From: Nocardia carnea NBRC 14403
Lineage (GTDB): Bacteria > Actinomycetota > Actinomycetes > Mycobacteriales > Mycobacteriaceae
NCBI RefSeq assembly: GCF_000308515.1
Contig: NZ_BAFV01000120.1
Coordinates: 21,523-85,522 of the forward strand
Direction of reading: 5' to 3'
Length of the DNA stretch: 64,000 bases
A program made the position numbers and the translations under genes. Under the pieces are notes generated by a model that saw only the letters and a list, made by a program, of their open reading frames with translations, did not search any database and was not told the origin of the DNA. This document shows positions 18,513 through 27,044 of the stretch, piece by piece; position 1 is the stretch's first letter, and each line of letters begins with the position of its first letter.

Positions 18513-18629
18513 ATGGAACTCACCAAGGGCGCGAACACGCCGATCGAAGCCGCGGAAATCCTGGTTACGGGACTGACGGTGCGGAAAATGGTCGATCCCG
18601 GTAAACGATTCGTCCAGTCGAGTCGCTGA
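18513..18629 (+). pseudogene. Short ORF resembling a TerD-family N-terminus (probable remnant)
   Basis: A 38-codon frame starting MELTKGANTPI, which matches the opening strand of TerD-family proteins (compare MSVSLAKGGNVSLS of the TerD at 60027-60602). It has GAGGGGAACGG about 8 nt before the ATG. After about 12 residues the TerD pattern fades (EAAEILVTGLTVRKMVDPGK) and a stop follows, so the calcium-binding core is missing. It is either a decayed TerD gene or a tiny unrelated protein. The remaining 18355-18512 and 18630-18706 show no coding features. Confidence 0.35.
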
Positions 18630-18706
18630 CCCTTGCTCCGAGATCCTCGCCGGAATCGCCGAGCGTTGCTCGCCGCCGCGGGTTCCCGATCCGCGAAGAT
18701 ACCCGT

Positions 18707-19198
18707 ATGACCGTCACCGCACAGGACCTGACCCATCTCCGCCGCTGCATCGACCTGGCCCGCGAGGCACTGGCCGCCGGCGACGAACCCTTCGGTTCCG
18801 TCCTGGTCGCCGCCGACGGCACGGTGCTGTTCGAGGACCGCAACCGCGTGAAGGACGGCGACGCCACCCAGCATCCGGAATTCGCGATCTCCCGGTGGGC
18901 CGCCGGGCACCTGTCCCCGGAAGAACGCGCCGCGGCCACCGTCTACACCTCCGGGGAGCACTGCCCGATGTGCTCCGCGAGCCACGGCTGGGTCGGGTTG
19001 GGGCGCATCGTCTACATCACCTCCAGCGCTCAGTTCAGGGCCTGGTTGCGCGAATGGGGTGTCCCCGCGGCCCCGGTCGCCTCGCTGCCGATCGGCGAGA
19101 TCGTCCCGGGCGCGGTCACCGACGGGCCGGTCGAGGAACTGGTCGCGGAGGTCGAGGAGTTGTATCGCGCATGCTTCGCCGAGCGACCCTCGACCTGA
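18707..19198 (+). CDS. Nucleoside/guanine deaminase-like protein (CDA fold)
   Basis: Zinc-dependent deaminase of the cytidine deaminase superfamily, 163 residues. The zinc site is clear: His56 and catalytic Glu58 in QHPEFAI, then Cys86 and Cys89 in EHCPMC. The length and the HPE motif resemble guanine deaminase or TadA-like enzymes acting on free bases or nucleosides rather than CDD; the substrate cannot be fixed. It starts at ATG with little Shine-Dalgarno sequence upstream (AAGATACCCGT). It stands alone, 350 bp before the carotenoid oxygenase. Confidence 0.85.
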   Translation: MTVTAQDLTHLRRCIDLAREALAAGDEPFGSVLVAADGTVLFEDRNRVKDGDATQHPEFAISRWAAGHLSPEERAAATVYTSGEHCPMCSASHGWVGLGRIVYITSSAQFRAWLREWGVPAAPVASLPIGEIVPGAVTDGPVEELVAEVEELYRACFAERPST

Positions 19199-19550
19199 TC
19201 CTGTCCCGAACCTCCGTAACCGCCCGCCTTATTCGTTCGCCGGCGGCGACTCCACTGCGCACTCGGATATCAGAGCGCGGAGCGCCAGGACCTGGACTGT
19301 GTCCACGCCCCGTCCGAGTTCCGAGTCGATCTCGAACTCGGACGGAGCAGCACCGCACTGCGCGTGACGCCGGCACCACGTGGCTTCAGCGGGCCGCGTC
19401 CGGCGGGGCGGTGAACCGGCCGGTTGCCCATCGGCTTCCAAACCGGTAGTGGCGCAGATCGTGCATGACAAAATGGTGGGTAGAGGTCGACCACGCTCGA
19501 TCCCGAATCCCGTGCGATTCACGGCGCACCTCGACCGAAAGGTACGACCG
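19199..19550. other. Intergenic region without recognised features
   Basis: 352 bases between the deaminase and the carotenoid oxygenase. I see no convincing gene, hairpin or RNA on either strand. Short open frames here have poor third-position GC. It presumably holds the promoter of the carotenoid oxygenase gene. Confidence 0.5.
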
Positions 19551-20867
19551 ATGCGGCTTCCGCATGACACCGATTCCTCGACGGGGCACCTGGCGGGCAA
19601 CTTCGCCCCGGTCGACCGTGAAGTCACGGTGGACACCCTCCCGGTGACCGGGCGGATCCCGGCCGAACTCAACGGCCGGTACCTGCGCAACGGCCCCAAC
19701 CCGCGCGACGGCTCGCCACACTGGTTCCTCGGCGAGGGCATGCTGCACGGGGTCCGGCTGCGCGACGGCAAGGCGGAGTGGTATCGCAATCGCTGGGTTC
19801 ACACCACAGCATTCGAAGGCGACCCCACTCCCCTCTACGACCCCGCCACCGGCAACCGGAACCTGCACGTTGCCGGCGCCAATACGCATATTGTCGGGCA
19901 CGCCGGGCATCTGCTGGCGCTCGTCGAATCGTCACTGCCCTGGGAAGTGAACCGCGAACTCGACACCCTCGGTGTCTACGATTTCGGCGGCGCGCTGACC
20001 AATTCGATGACAGCGCACCCCAAGACCTGCCCCACCACCGGCGAACTCCATTTCTTCGGCTACGGCAGTCTCACCGCCCCGCACGTGCGCTACCACCGCG
20101 CCGATGCCGGCGGCACCCTCGTCGTCGACCAGCCCATCGACGTACCCGGCCTGACCATGATGCACGATTTCGCGATCACCGAACGGTATGTCCTGTTCCT
20201 GGACCTGCCGGTGGTGTTCAGCCTCGAACTGGCCCGGCAGGGCACGATGCCCTACCGCTGGGACCCCGGTTACGGGGCGCGTATCGGCGTCTTGCGCCGC
20301 GCCGATCCGGCCGCCGGCGTGCGCTGGTTCGATATCGCGCCGTGCTACGTCTTCCACGTCGCGAACGCCTTCGATACCGACGGCGTGATCACGCTGCACG
20401 CAGTGCGTTACGAATCGATGTGGGTCGGTTCCAGTTCGGCCTTCGACGACCACGGCACCCTGCACGAATGGACGATCGATCTCACCCGCGACCGGATCAC
20501 CGAGCGGGCGCTGGACGACCGCAGTATCGAGTTCCCGCGAATCGACGACGCTTCCACCGGCCGGCCGCACTCGACCGTGTACGCCGTCGGGTCACATCAC
20601 CTCACCGGCTACGATATGCACGCTGCGCAGCACCGGACACACGAATTCGGTACCGATGAGCCCGGCGAGGCCGTATTCGTGCCCTCGTCCACCGGTCCCG
20701 GATATCTGCTGTTGTTCGTGTTCCGCTCTAGAACCGCCACCAGCGATCTCGTGATTCTCGACGCCGGTGATCCGGCCGCTCCCCCGCTCGCGCAGGTCCA
20801 TCTCGGTGTCCGTGTCCCCACCGGATTCCACGGCAACTGGTTCCCCGACACCGATCCCGCGAGGTGA
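19551..20867 (+). CDS. Carotenoid cleavage oxygenase family protein
   Basis: Non-heme Fe(II) dioxygenase that cleaves a C=C bond of carotenoids, apocarotenoids or stilbenes. The 438-residue protein is of normal length. It opens with family blocks VTGRIPAELNGRYLRNGPNP and HWFLGEGMLHGV, and has the four expected iron-ligand histidines in MTAHPK, MMHDFAIT, FHVANAFD and the C-terminal GFHGNWF. I chose the ATG at 19551, preceded by GAAAGG; an upstream in-frame extension is not family-like. The substrate is unknown, and no carotenoid biosynthesis gene lies nearby. Confidence 0.9.
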   Translation: MRLPHDTDSSTGHLAGNFAPVDREVTVDTLPVTGRIPAELNGRYLRNGPNPRDGSPHWFLGEGMLHGVRLRDGKAEWYRNRWVHTTAFEGDPTPLYDPATGNRNLHVAGANTHIVGHAGHLLALVESSLPWEVNRELDTLGVYDFGGALTNSMTAHPKTCPTTGELHFFGYGSLTAPHVRYHRADAGGTLVVDQPIDVPGLTMMHDFAITERYVLFLDLPVVFSLELARQGTMPYRWDPGYGARIGVLRRADPAAGVRWFDIAPCYVFHVANAFDTDGVITLHAVRYESMWVGSSSAFDDHGTLHEWTIDLTRDRITERALDDRSIEFPRIDDASTGRPHSTVYAVGSHHLTGYDMHAAQHRTHEFGTDEPGEAVFVPSSTGPGYLLLFVFRSRTATSDLVILDAGDPAAPPLAQVHLGVRVPTGFHGNWFPDTDPAR

Positions 20868-20890
20868 CGGCCCACCGAGCATCGGCCGTC
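20866..20890. terminator. Hairpin between convergent genes
   Basis: Arms GACGGCC / GGCCGTC (7 bp) with an 11-nt loop, overlapping the carotenoid oxygenase stop and ending 10 nt before the stop of the convergent methyltransferase gene. It could act on both strands. Confidence 0.4.
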
Positions 20891-20899
20891 CCGACAGGG

Positions 20900-21571
20900 T
20901 CATCGGCGAGCTGCCCCTGTTCGCGCTGTGCGCCCGTCAGGTCCGCGCAACCAGGCGATATGGCGACCGGATATGCCGGCGGTGCCGAGTAGTTCGAAGC
21001 CGGTCTCTGCGGCGAGCGCTCCGGCATGGTCGATGGCGGCCTCGGCCCACGGGAACCAATCGCCGGTCCGGGCGCGGGTTTCCAGCCGGATCTCCTGAAC
21101 ACTGACCCCTGTTCCAGGAGCCGCGAATTCAACGATGGCCACACCGTCCGGCCGGAGTAGCCGGGCGACCCGGCGCAGCATCCGATGGGGATCACCGCCG
21201 ATTCCGATATTGCCGTCGGCGAGCAACGCGTAGTGCCAGCGGCCGTCCCCGGGCAGCGGGCCGAACACTTCGCGGGGAACGGCGGGCGCCCCGCGGTGGC
21301 GAGTGACTGCGATGGCGGTCGGCGAAATATCCACGCCCAGTGCCATGACCCCGCGCCGGCAGAGTGTGGCGACCAGCCGGCCGGGGCCGCAACCCAGATC
21401 CACTGTGGGACCGTCGCAGCAGCCGACGAGGGCCGCGTCCACGCGCCGGTCGGCCGCGGTGACACGGACTCCGCCCAGCCAGCGGCGGGTCGGCAACCGG
21501 GTGCGGGCACCGTCGGCGGTGCGCACCCAGCAATCTTCTCCGGTGAGCGCGGGATCGAAATGGCCGATCAC
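20900..21571 (-). CDS. Class I SAM-dependent methyltransferase
   Basis: A 223-residue methyltransferase. The Rossmann motif I is VDLGCGPGRLVATL, motif II holds the acidic residue in ALGVDIS, and a post-I RLLRPDGVAIVEF segment follows. The GTG start at 21571 overlaps the stop of the upstream DUF2064 gene (GTGA), so translation is coupled. It is the last gene of the GT2-DUF2064-methyltransferase operon. The acceptor is unknown; the operon suggests a glycosylated or envelope-linked small molecule. Confidence 0.85.
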   Translation of the reverse strand: MIGHFDPALTGEDCWVRTADGARTRLPTRRWLGGVRVTAADRRVDAALVGCCDGPTVDLGCGPGRLVATLCRRGVMALGVDISPTAIAVTRHRGAPAVPREVFGPLPGDGRWHYALLADGNIGIGGDPHRMLRRVARLLRPDGVAIVEFAAPGTGVSVQEIRLETRARTGDWFPWAEAAIDHAGALAAETGFELLGTAGISGRHIAWLRGPDGRTARTGAARR

Positions 21572-22209
21572 CGCGCGACCCGCTCTCCGCCGAGCGCACG
21601 CACCTCCGCGGCGAACCGGCCGGTGCAGTCGGCGGCGACCGCCACCGCATCGGTGTAACGGTCCACATCGGTCAGCGTCGGGAGCGTGCCGATCCGGTAA
21701 CCACTGTCCCGTAGGGCGTTCCGGGTGGCTTCTCCGGTGCGGCTGGTGGACATCGGTACGTCGGCGAGCAGCCGGGCGGCGCGCGGGTCGGTCAGCCCCA
21801 GCGCCCACCAGCCGCCGTCGGCGGCTAGTCCGGCGCGCGCGGCGTCGGCGTGCGCATTCGCCAGCCGTGTCCCGAATCCACTGCCCCGCTGCTTCTTGAC
21901 ATCGAAACCGGCTAGCGCACAGCCGATTTCGTCGCCCAACTCGGCCGTTCCGAGATCACCGGCGAAAGCGACCATCCGGGTAACGACCGGGCAGACACGC
22001 ACCGCGTCGAGGGTGTCCAGCAACGCGGCGGCCGCCGGCCGCGCCGCCTGTACCGGTGTCAACGGGGGACACAATCTGGTTTTGGCGAATCCGGGGACCG
22101 GCGCCTTGGCGACGACCAGAACTGTCACGGGGATCAGCACACCGGGCGCTGCCTCGACCTCCGTTCGGGCTCGGGATTCCGGCCGCCTGCGTGGTCCCAG
22201 GGTGCTCAT
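21568..22209 (-). CDS. DUF2064 / TIGR04282-like glycosyltransferase-fold protein
   Basis: A 213-residue protein with a nucleotide-diphospho-sugar transferase fold. Its first strand and loop carry the family signature VVAKAPVPGFAKTRLCPPL, followed by QAARPAAAALLDTLDA. The usual nucleotide-binding region is modified (GFDVKKQRGSGFGTRLANAH), and WWALGLTDPRAARLL corresponds to the family's GxDxP-type block. Relatives are annotated as arsenosugar-type glycosyltransferases, but function is mostly untested. It overlaps the GT2 gene by 4 nt upstream and the methyltransferase gene by 4 nt downstream. Confidence 0.8.
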   Translation of the reverse strand: MSTLGPRRRPESRARTEVEAAPGVLIPVTVLVVAKAPVPGFAKTRLCPPLTPVQAARPAAAALLDTLDAVRVCPVVTRMVAFAGDLGTAELGDEIGCALAGFDVKKQRGSGFGTRLANAHADAARAGLAADGGWWALGLTDPRAARLLADVPMSTSRTGEATRNALRDSGYRIGTLPTLTDVDRYTDAVAVAADCTGRFAAEVRALGGERVAR

Positions 22210-22877
22210 CGCAGCACCCGCAGGAAGTCGCGGGTCGCGCGTAGCGATCCCAGGGCCGATCCGGAGATCTTCGATTCACCGCCGGTCCGGGGCCGGTAAC
22301 TGATATCTATTTCGCGGACGACCCAATCGGCCGCGGCCGCTCGGACCAGCAGCTCGAGGGGATATCCGTAACGGTCGTGCAGGTGTCCCAGCGATTCCAG
22401 CCGACCCCGCCGCGCCACCCGCATCGCGCCGATATCGTGTACGGGCAGCCCGTAGCGCCGGCGCAGCCGCCGGGCGACGACACCGTTGCCGAGCCGGGTG
22501 TGCCATGGCCAGGCTCCTCGGGTGACGGGCCGCCGCCGGCCGACCGCGAGATCGGCGCCCGCGCGGACAGCTGCCACCAGTCCGGGCAGTTCACGGGGGT
22601 CCATCGACCCGTCCCCGTCGAGAACCGCCACGAATTCCGTACCGGCGGCGGCGATACCGGCTTGTACGGCGGCACCGTATCCGGGCAATGTTTCGGTGAC
22701 CACCCGCGCGCCGTGCTCGGTCGCGACGGTCGCGGTGGTATCGGTCGAGCTGTTGTCGACCACGATCGCACGGTAGCCGGCCGGGACCGCGGCCAGCACG
22801 CCGGGCAACGCTTCGGCTTCGTTGCGGCACGGAATCACGACGGTGACGCCGGCCGGTGCGCTGTCCTCTGTCGCCAT
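22206..22877 (-). CDS. Family 2 glycosyltransferase (polyprenyl-phosphate or cell-wall type)
   Basis: A 223-residue GT-A glycosyltransferase of the DPM1/DPG-synthase-like group. The N-terminal strand VTVVIPCRNEAEALPGVL, VVDNSSTDTT and the metal-binding VLDGDGSMDP are all present. The C-terminal region has the YGLPVHDIGAMRVARR and SYRPRTGGESKISG blocks typical of actinobacterial GT2 proteins in this operon type. It starts at ATG 22877 with no clear ribosome-binding site; GTG 22886 is possible and a leaderless transcript cannot be excluded. It is first in a three-gene coupled operon and diverges from the membrane protein gene at 22983. Confidence 0.88.
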   Translation of the reverse strand: MATEDSAPAGVTVVIPCRNEAEALPGVLAAVPAGYRAIVVDNSSTDTTATVATEHGARVVTETLPGYGAAVQAGIAAAGTEFVAVLDGDGSMDPRELPGLVAAVRAGADLAVGRRRPVTRGAWPWHTRLGNGVVARRLRRRYGLPVHDIGAMRVARRGRLESLGHLHDRYGYPLELLVRAAAADWVVREIDISYRPRTGGESKISGSALGSLRATRDFLRVLR

Positions 22878-22982
22878 GGCTGCCACGCTAGGCCGGAATC
22901 GGCTCGAAACCTGTGACAAAACGATGACGTCGTATCGGTCCACCAGGTCGATCCGGTGTGACCGGCGAGGGCCGGGCCTAGG

Positions 22983-24332
22983 GTGGCCTCTGTGCCGGAT
23001 CCGATCGAAACCATCGCGCCCCGCCGCCGGGTACGCGTGGAGCTGCTCGGCGCGGGAACCGCGGCGTTGCTGGTCCTCACGGCCTTCATCGTTCCGCAAA
23101 TGGCGAGCGAATCCTGGCGCGAACGGCTGTTCGCCGGGGCCGCGCCGATCTTCGGCTGGTGGTCGCCGCATATCGGCTGGGGAACCCTGCCGGCCCTCGC
23201 GCTGGCCGCGATCGTGGTGGTGTGCGGCCCCGCGCCGGCCCGGCGGCTGCGCTGGCGCCCGCTGCTCGGCGCCGGGTATGCGACCGCGCTCGCCTGGGCG
23301 TTCGCGCTGGCCATGGTAGACGGCTGGGAACGCGGATTCACCGCGCGGCTCGCCGACGGCCACGAATACCTCGCCGAGGTGCCTGGGGTCACCGATATCC
23401 CGCTGATGCTCGACACCTTCGCCGGCCGGATCCTGGACGGGCAGCCCGATTCCTGGACCACCCATGTTTCGGGCCATCCACCGGGGGCGCTGATGTTCTT
23501 CGTCCTGCTCGACCGCCTCGGATTGGGCGGACCGGCCTGGGCGGGGATCGTCTGCGTGCTCATCGGCTGCAGCGCGCCGATCGCGGTGGCGGTGGCGTTA
23601 CGCGCCCTGGGCAGCGAAGACCGGGCCCGTGCCGCGCTGCCGTTCCTCGTCCTGGCTCCTGCGGCGATCTGGATCGCGGTCTCCGCCGACGCGTTGTTCG
23701 CCGGAGTGACGGCGTGGGCGGTCGCGCTGCTCGCCGTCGCCGCCCGCGCCGGACGATGGGTACCGGTATTCGCCGCCATCGGGTCGGGGATCCTCTTCGG
23801 CTTCGGGATCTATCTGAACTACGGGCTGGTTCTGATGGGTTTCGTGGCGGTGGCGGTGCTGGTGGCGGCCCGCACCGCACGCCCGCTGGTGCCCGCCGTA
23901 TCCGGCGCGTTGCTCGTGGTGGCCGCGTTCACCGCGGCGGGATTCTGGTGGTTCGACGGCTATCATCTGGTGGTCGAACGGTATTACCAGGGCATCGCGA
24001 CGGATCGTCCGTACGGGTACTGGTGGTGGGGCAATCTTGCGGCGACCGTTTGTGCGGTGGGCTTGGCGACCGCGGCGGGGCTCCCCCGGGCTCTCGCCCG
24101 GTTACGCACACTCGAACCAGCGGCACTGCTGGTTACCGGGGCGGTGTGCGCGATCGCCGCCGCCGATATCAGTGGCCTCAGCAAGGCCGAAACCGAGCGG
24201 ATCTGGTTACCGTTCGTTCTATGGCTGCTCGTCGCTACGGCCTACCTTCCGTACGCGCGGGCCCGCCCCTGGCTGGCGGTGCAGGCCGCGGGGGCGCTGC
24301 TGCTGGTCCATCTACTGTTCACGAATTGGTGA
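22983..24332 (+). CDS. Polytopic membrane protein, probable GT-C-like glycosyltransferase
   Basis: A 449-residue protein with about 10-12 membrane helices and a large first extracytoplasmic loop containing GHEYLAEVPGV and SGHPPGALMFF. This topology and the HPPG motif resemble actinobacterial lipid-linked mannosyl/arabinosyltransferase-like proteins, in which a loop-1 acidic residue is catalytic. I see no decisive family motif. GTG at 22983 or 22992 could be the start. It is followed by a response regulator 10 bp downstream and a sensor kinase, and diverges from the GT2 operon, so glycan or lipid modification is plausible. Confidence 0.65.
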   Translation: MASVPDPIETIAPRRRVRVELLGAGTAALLVLTAFIVPQMASESWRERLFAGAAPIFGWWSPHIGWGTLPALALAAIVVVCGPAPARRLRWRPLLGAGYATALAWAFALAMVDGWERGFTARLADGHEYLAEVPGVTDIPLMLDTFAGRILDGQPDSWTTHVSGHPPGALMFFVLLDRLGLGGPAWAGIVCVLIGCSAPIAVAVALRALGSEDRARAALPFLVLAPAAIWIAVSADALFAGVTAWAVALLAVAARAGRWVPVFAAIGSGILFGFGIYLNYGLVLMGFVAVAVLVAARTARPLVPAVSGALLVVAAFTAAGFWWFDGYHLVVERYYQGIATDRPYGYWWWGNLAATVCAVGLATAAGLPRALARLRTLEPAALLVTGAVCAIAAADISGLSKAETERIWLPFVLWLLVATAYLPYARARPWLAVQAAGALLLVHLLFTNW

Positions 24333-24342
24333 GGGTGATCCG

Positions 24343-25056
24343 ATGTGCATACTCGTGGCCGATGACGACCCGGTGGTGCGGGAGGTGGTGCGCCGGTATC
24401 TCGAACGCGACGGCCGCACCGTCGTGGAAACCGGTGACGGCCGCGCCGCGCACGCCGTGCTGGCCCGCACCGGTACACCCGACGATGTGGAACTCGCGGT
24501 CCTGGACGTGATGATGCCGGAGCCCAGCGGGATCGACCTGTGCCGTGCGGTGCGCGCCGGGCGGCGTCCGGATATGCCGATCATCCTGCTCACCGCGCTC
24601 GGTGACGAGGACGATCGGGTACTCGGCCTGGAAGCCGGCGCCGACGACTATGTCACCAAACCGTTCAGCCCCCGCGAACTCGCGCTGCGTGTCACCTCGG
24701 TCCTGCGCCGCAGCTCCCGGCCGGAGCCGGCCCTCGATCAGCAGATCCTGCGTGATGGGTCCCTCACGGTGAATCCCTCCGCCCAGCTGGTGTTCGTCGA
24801 CGAAGCCGCACTCACCCTCACTCCACGCGAATTCGACCTGCTGGTGTTCCTGCTGCGCAATCCGGGGCGGGTGTACAGCCGGGAGAGCCTGCTGGAACAG
24901 GTGTGGGGCTGGGATTTCGGGGATCTGTCGACGGTCACCGTGCATATCAAGCGGTTACGCGCCAAGCTGGGTTCCCGGCACCGGATCGATACCGTCTGGG
25001 GTCGCGGTTATGCCTGGGGCCGCTCGGAGATCACCGGGGAGCCGTCGGATGCCTGA
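24343..25056 (+). CDS. OmpR-family response regulator
   Basis: A 237-residue two-component regulator. The receiver domain has Asp7-Asp9, phospho-acceptor Asp55 in AVLDVMMPEPSG and Lys in DDYVTKPFS. The winged-helix domain covers about 135-230 (LTLTPREFDLLVFLLRNPGRVYSRESLLEQVWG, RGYAWG). The ATG at 24343 is preceded by GAGGGTGATCCG. Its end overlaps the kinase start by 8 nt, so the pair is co-translated. Targets are unknown; the membrane protein gene immediately upstream may be controlled by it. Confidence 0.93.
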   Translation: MCILVADDDPVVREVVRRYLERDGRTVVETGDGRAAHAVLARTGTPDDVELAVLDVMMPEPSGIDLCRAVRAGRRPDMPIILLTALGDEDDRVLGLEAGADDYVTKPFSPRELALRVTSVLRRSSRPEPALDQQILRDGSLTVNPSAQLVFVDEAALTLTPREFDLLVFLLRNPGRVYSRESLLEQVWGWDFGDLSTVTVHIKRLRAKLGSRHRIDTVWGRGYAWGRSEITGEPSDA

Positions 25057-26074
25057 GAACCTGCTCCAGATCATCGGGTTCACGCTGGCGTGTTCCCTGC
25101 CGGTGGTGCTCGTCGGTGCGCTGGCGCTGCGCGCGCTGCGTGACCGCTCGCTCACCGCCAGTATGGCGGTGCTTGTGCTCATCCCGACCTTGGCGACTCT
25201 GGCCGGGATCACCGGTGTGAGCGGTTTGATGTTCACCGCCGAGTTCCGGCGCACCTCCCTGGTGCTGCTGCTCGTCGCGGCCGTCACGGTCCCCGCGGCT
25301 GTCCTGCTGGGTCGCGAGCAGGCCCGTAAAACCGTGTGGGAAAAGCAGATCCGCGAACAGGAACGCGCCGCGGAACAATCCCGCCGCGAGCTGGTGGCGT
25401 GGGTGAGCCATGATCTGCGCACCCCGCTGGCCGGTATCCGGGCCATGACCGAGGCGCTCATCGACGGCGTCGTCGCCGATCCCGCCGATATCGCCCGCTA
25501 CGCCGGGCAGATCGACCGGGAGACCCGGCGGCTTTCCCGGATGGTCGACGATCTGTTCGAAATGTCGAAGATTTCCGCTGGCGCCCTGCATCTCGACTTC
25601 GAACCCCTCGACCTGCGCGAACTCATCGACGAGATCTATGCCGCCCACCGCGCGACAGCCGACCGGGCGGGGATCGGTTTCACCGCCGAACAACCCCCGG
25701 CACCGCTACCGGTCGCGGCCGACGATCACGCTTTGGGCCGGGTGCTGGCCAACCTGGTGTCCAATGCCATCGCGCATACACCGCCCGGTGGGCAGGTCGT
25801 GATCACCGCCGGGCGCGAGAACGGCCAGATCTGGACCCGGGTCGACGATTCGGGTCCGGGTATCGCGGAAGCCGATCTACCACGGATATTCGAGGTCGCC
25901 TACCGCGGCACCGCGATCCGCTCCCCCGTGGCGGACGACGGTGTGCCGACAGGAAGCGGTATGGGCCTGGCGATCGCGGCGGGCCTGGTGCAGGCGCACA
26001 GCGGCGCGATCACCGCCGCCAATCGGGACGTGGGCTGCCGCTTCGAGATCCGTTTACCCGCCGGCACCGGATAA
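25049..26074 (+). CDS. Sensor histidine kinase
   Basis: A 341-residue membrane kinase and cognate partner of the regulator it overlaps. Three hydrophobic segments (about 6-30, 38-62, 70-88) with almost no extracytoplasmic domain suggest sensing within or near the membrane. HisKA follows with phospho-acceptor His121 in WVSHDLRTPLAG, then HATPase_c with NLVSNAIAHT, DDSGPGI and GSGMGLAIAAGL. The ATG at 25049 is preceded by GGGGAG; a frame from 25010 exists but overlaps the regulator more. It converges on the FGE gene with only 22 bp between stops. Confidence 0.92.
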   Translation: MPENLLQIIGFTLACSLPVVLVGALALRALRDRSLTASMAVLVLIPTLATLAGITGVSGLMFTAEFRRTSLVLLLVAAVTVPAAVLLGREQARKTVWEKQIREQERAAEQSRRELVAWVSHDLRTPLAGIRAMTEALIDGVVADPADIARYAGQIDRETRRLSRMVDDLFEMSKISAGALHLDFEPLDLRELIDEIYAAHRATADRAGIGFTAEQPPAPLPVAADDHALGRVLANLVSNAIAHTPPGGQVVITAGRENGQIWTRVDDSGPGIAEADLPRIFEVAYRGTAIRSPVADDGVPTGSGMGLAIAAGLVQAHSGAITAANRDVGCRFEIRLPAGTG

Positions 26075-26096
26075 CGACCCGGCCGGGAGGAGGGCG

Positions 26097-27041
26097 CTAC
26101 GGACGGACAATACAACGGAATCCGAGATGTGAGGTCGAGGTTTCTGTACTTTCGCCCTGCCGCGCAGCCGGTCGATATCGGAGACAGTAGTTGGGTGCGC
26201 ACAGGTGCGATCCGCCCTTGATGACCCGCCGCGGATACGGCAGCGACTCCGCTCGCCCGGCGGCACGCGGATCGGCCGGACTACAACACGCATGCGCAGG
26301 GGCGGCGGCGCGGTCGTCCGCTCCGTGGCTGCCGGTGAAGAGGTCGGTGGTCCATTCCCACACGTTGCCGGCCATATCCATCAGTCCGTATCCGTTGGCC
26401 CGGAAGGACCCCACGGGCGAAGTTCCGGTGAACCCGTCCTCGGCCGTATTTTCCCAGGGAAAGTTTCCTTGCCACGTGTTCGCCTGGTGCCGGCCGCGCG
26501 GAGTGAACTCGTCACCCCAGACGAACCGCGCACGATCGAGGCCTCCTCGTGCCGCGAACTCCCATTCGGCCTCTGTGGGAAGGTCTTTGCCCGCCCACCG
26601 CGCATAAGCGAGCGCATCGCCATACGAGACATGGGTGACCGGATGCCGTTCGCGTCCGGCCAGATCGCTGTCCGGACCTTCCGGGTGGCGCCAGTCGGCC
26701 CCGGGCTTCCACATCCACCACCTGCGGTAGTCGTCGAGCGGTACCGGCCCGGGCGGTGGAGCGAATACGAGGGAGCCGGGCACGAGCAGCGCCGGATCGG
26801 CATCGGGGTAATCCTCTGCCCGGGGCGGGGTTTCCGCAGTGGTGCGGTAACCGGTGCTCTTGATGAATCTGCGGAATTCGATGATCGTCACGGGATGCGT
26901 GTCCATGAAGAAACCGTCGACACGTGCCCGATGGACCGGCCGCTCCTCGGGATAGAATTCCTCGGATCCCATCCAGAACATGCCGCCGGGTAGCCACTGC
27001 ATATTTTTCGGCGGGGAACTCGGTTTTGCCGCAGAATTCAT
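26097..27041 (-). CDS. Formylglycine-generating enzyme (SUMF1/FGE), sulfatase activator
   Basis: Oxidises the active-site Cys of type I sulfatases (CxPxR) to formylglycine, using O2 and Cu(I). The 314-residue protein has the FGE-sulfatase domain throughout: WLPGGMFWMGS start, RWAGKDLPTEAEWEFAARGG, MDMAGNVWEWT, and the C-terminal GFRC. Both redox cysteines are present, Cys281 and Cys286 in GGSHLCAPNYCLRYR, which separates true FGE from related domains lacking them. It lies 3 bp after tauD in the tetR-tauD-FGE operon, and its substrate is very probably the arylsulfatase at 30426-32768. Confidence 0.92.
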   Translation of the reverse strand: MNSAAKPSSPPKNMQWLPGGMFWMGSEEFYPEERPVHRARVDGFFMDTHPVTIIEFRRFIKSTGYRTTAETPPRAEDYPDADPALLVPGSLVFAPPPGPVPLDDYRRWWMWKPGADWRHPEGPDSDLAGRERHPVTHVSYGDALAYARWAGKDLPTEAEWEFAARGGLDRARFVWGDEFTPRGRHQANTWQGNFPWENTAEDGFTGTSPVGSFRANGYGLMDMAGNVWEWTTDLFTGSHGADDRAAAPAHACCSPADPRAAGRAESLPYPRRVIKGGSHLCAPNYCLRYRPAARQGESTETSTSHLGFRCIVRP

Positions 27042-27044
27042 CGG

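Noticed and set aside
19430..19470. GGCTTCCAAACCGG resembles an anticodon arm of a tRNA remnant
   Set aside because: No acceptor, D or T arms can be built around it on either strand.
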